NCBI GenBank assembly: GCA_903893975.1
Contig: CAITOL010000149.1
Location: 1 to 45,970 of the forward strand
DNA: 45,970 nucleotides
Source: an uncultured Rhodospirillales bacterium
GTDB lineage: Bacteria; Pseudomonadota; Alphaproteobacteria; Acetobacterales; Acetobacteraceae
Reading direction: 5' to 3'
In this document: positions 45,916 to 45,970 of the stretch, in pieces
Position numbering within the stretch: position 1 is the first letter of the stretch
Layout: every line of letters begins with the position of its first letter
Program-made: the position numbers and the translations under genes
The notes under the pieces: generated by a model
What the model saw: the letters and a program-made list of their open reading frames with translations, nothing else
Databases searched by the model: none
What the model was told of the DNA's origin: nothing

Positions 45916-45970
45916 GGGAAGATGTTCTTTTTGTGAACAAAAAGAACCAAAAAAACTTCATCAATGCCTA
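45914..45970 (+). repeat. Dispersed hairpin repeat, copy C (may continue past window)
   Basis: GATGTTCTTTTTG, loop TGAA, CAAAAAGAAC (stem 45924-45933 with 45938-45947), then CAAAAAAACTTC and CAATGCCTA. It abuts the uvrB stop. The stem with A/T runs on both sides could act as a terminator in either direction. Copies A and B lie at 11666-11816. Confidence 0.85.

Overview
The window is high-GC, gene-dense DNA from an alphaproteobacterium, most likely an Acetobacteraceae member. This rests on codon and GC character, on two Hint_2-type proteins with spacing I associate with that family, on a ScfR/RamB-type regulator beside aceA, and on a dispersed hairpin repeat containing GTTCTTTTTG...CAAAAAGAAC. 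No database search was possible, so the taxonomic placement is inference.

Layout. 1-2256: tail of an unknown membrane protein, tRNA-Arg(CCT) on the minus strand, an M19 dipeptidase, an aldo/keto reductase and tRNA-Leu(TAA). 2277-4212 (minus): a hybrid-less sensor histidine kinase and an exported, cysteine-free molybdopterin-oxidoreductase-fold protein, a probable sensing pair. 4400-6085: folE-queD with a structured-looking leader, then a convergent cupin gene. 6176-11572 (minus): a five-gene peptide/nickel-type ABC importer whose binding-protein gene carries two single-base frameshifts. 11660-11820: two inverted copies of the hairpin repeat, then putA. 15407-16249: a palindrome, a frameshifted PEP-CTERM-type exported protein gene and a bidirectional terminator. 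16275-17726 (minus): a DEAD-box RNA helicase with a long leader.

17762-26123 is the most unusual part. Two paralogous serralysin-like (M10) metalloproteases, each fused to a Hedgehog/intein (Hint) autoprocessing domain and to a further C-terminal beta-rich domain, flank the divergent glyoxylate-shunt pair aceA / RamB-type regulator. The second protease is followed after 9 bp by a small zinc-ribbon protein gene.

26130-33627: bcp and glnE (minus, overlapping), then a divergent large AsmA/DUF3971-type envelope protein 14 bp away, and a haloacid-dehalogenase-like hydrolase. 33624-43584 (minus): an eight-gene run of an IclR regulator, hydantoinase/oxoprolinase subunits A and B, and a complete second ABC importer, read as one catabolic unit for a cyclic amide or peptide-like substrate. 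43738-45915: uvrB, followed by a third copy of the hairpin repeat. No rRNA, CRISPR array, transposase or phage gene was seen. Three separate one-base losses in short C/G runs (two in the binding protein, one in the PEP-CTERM gene) raise the possibility of assembly errors.
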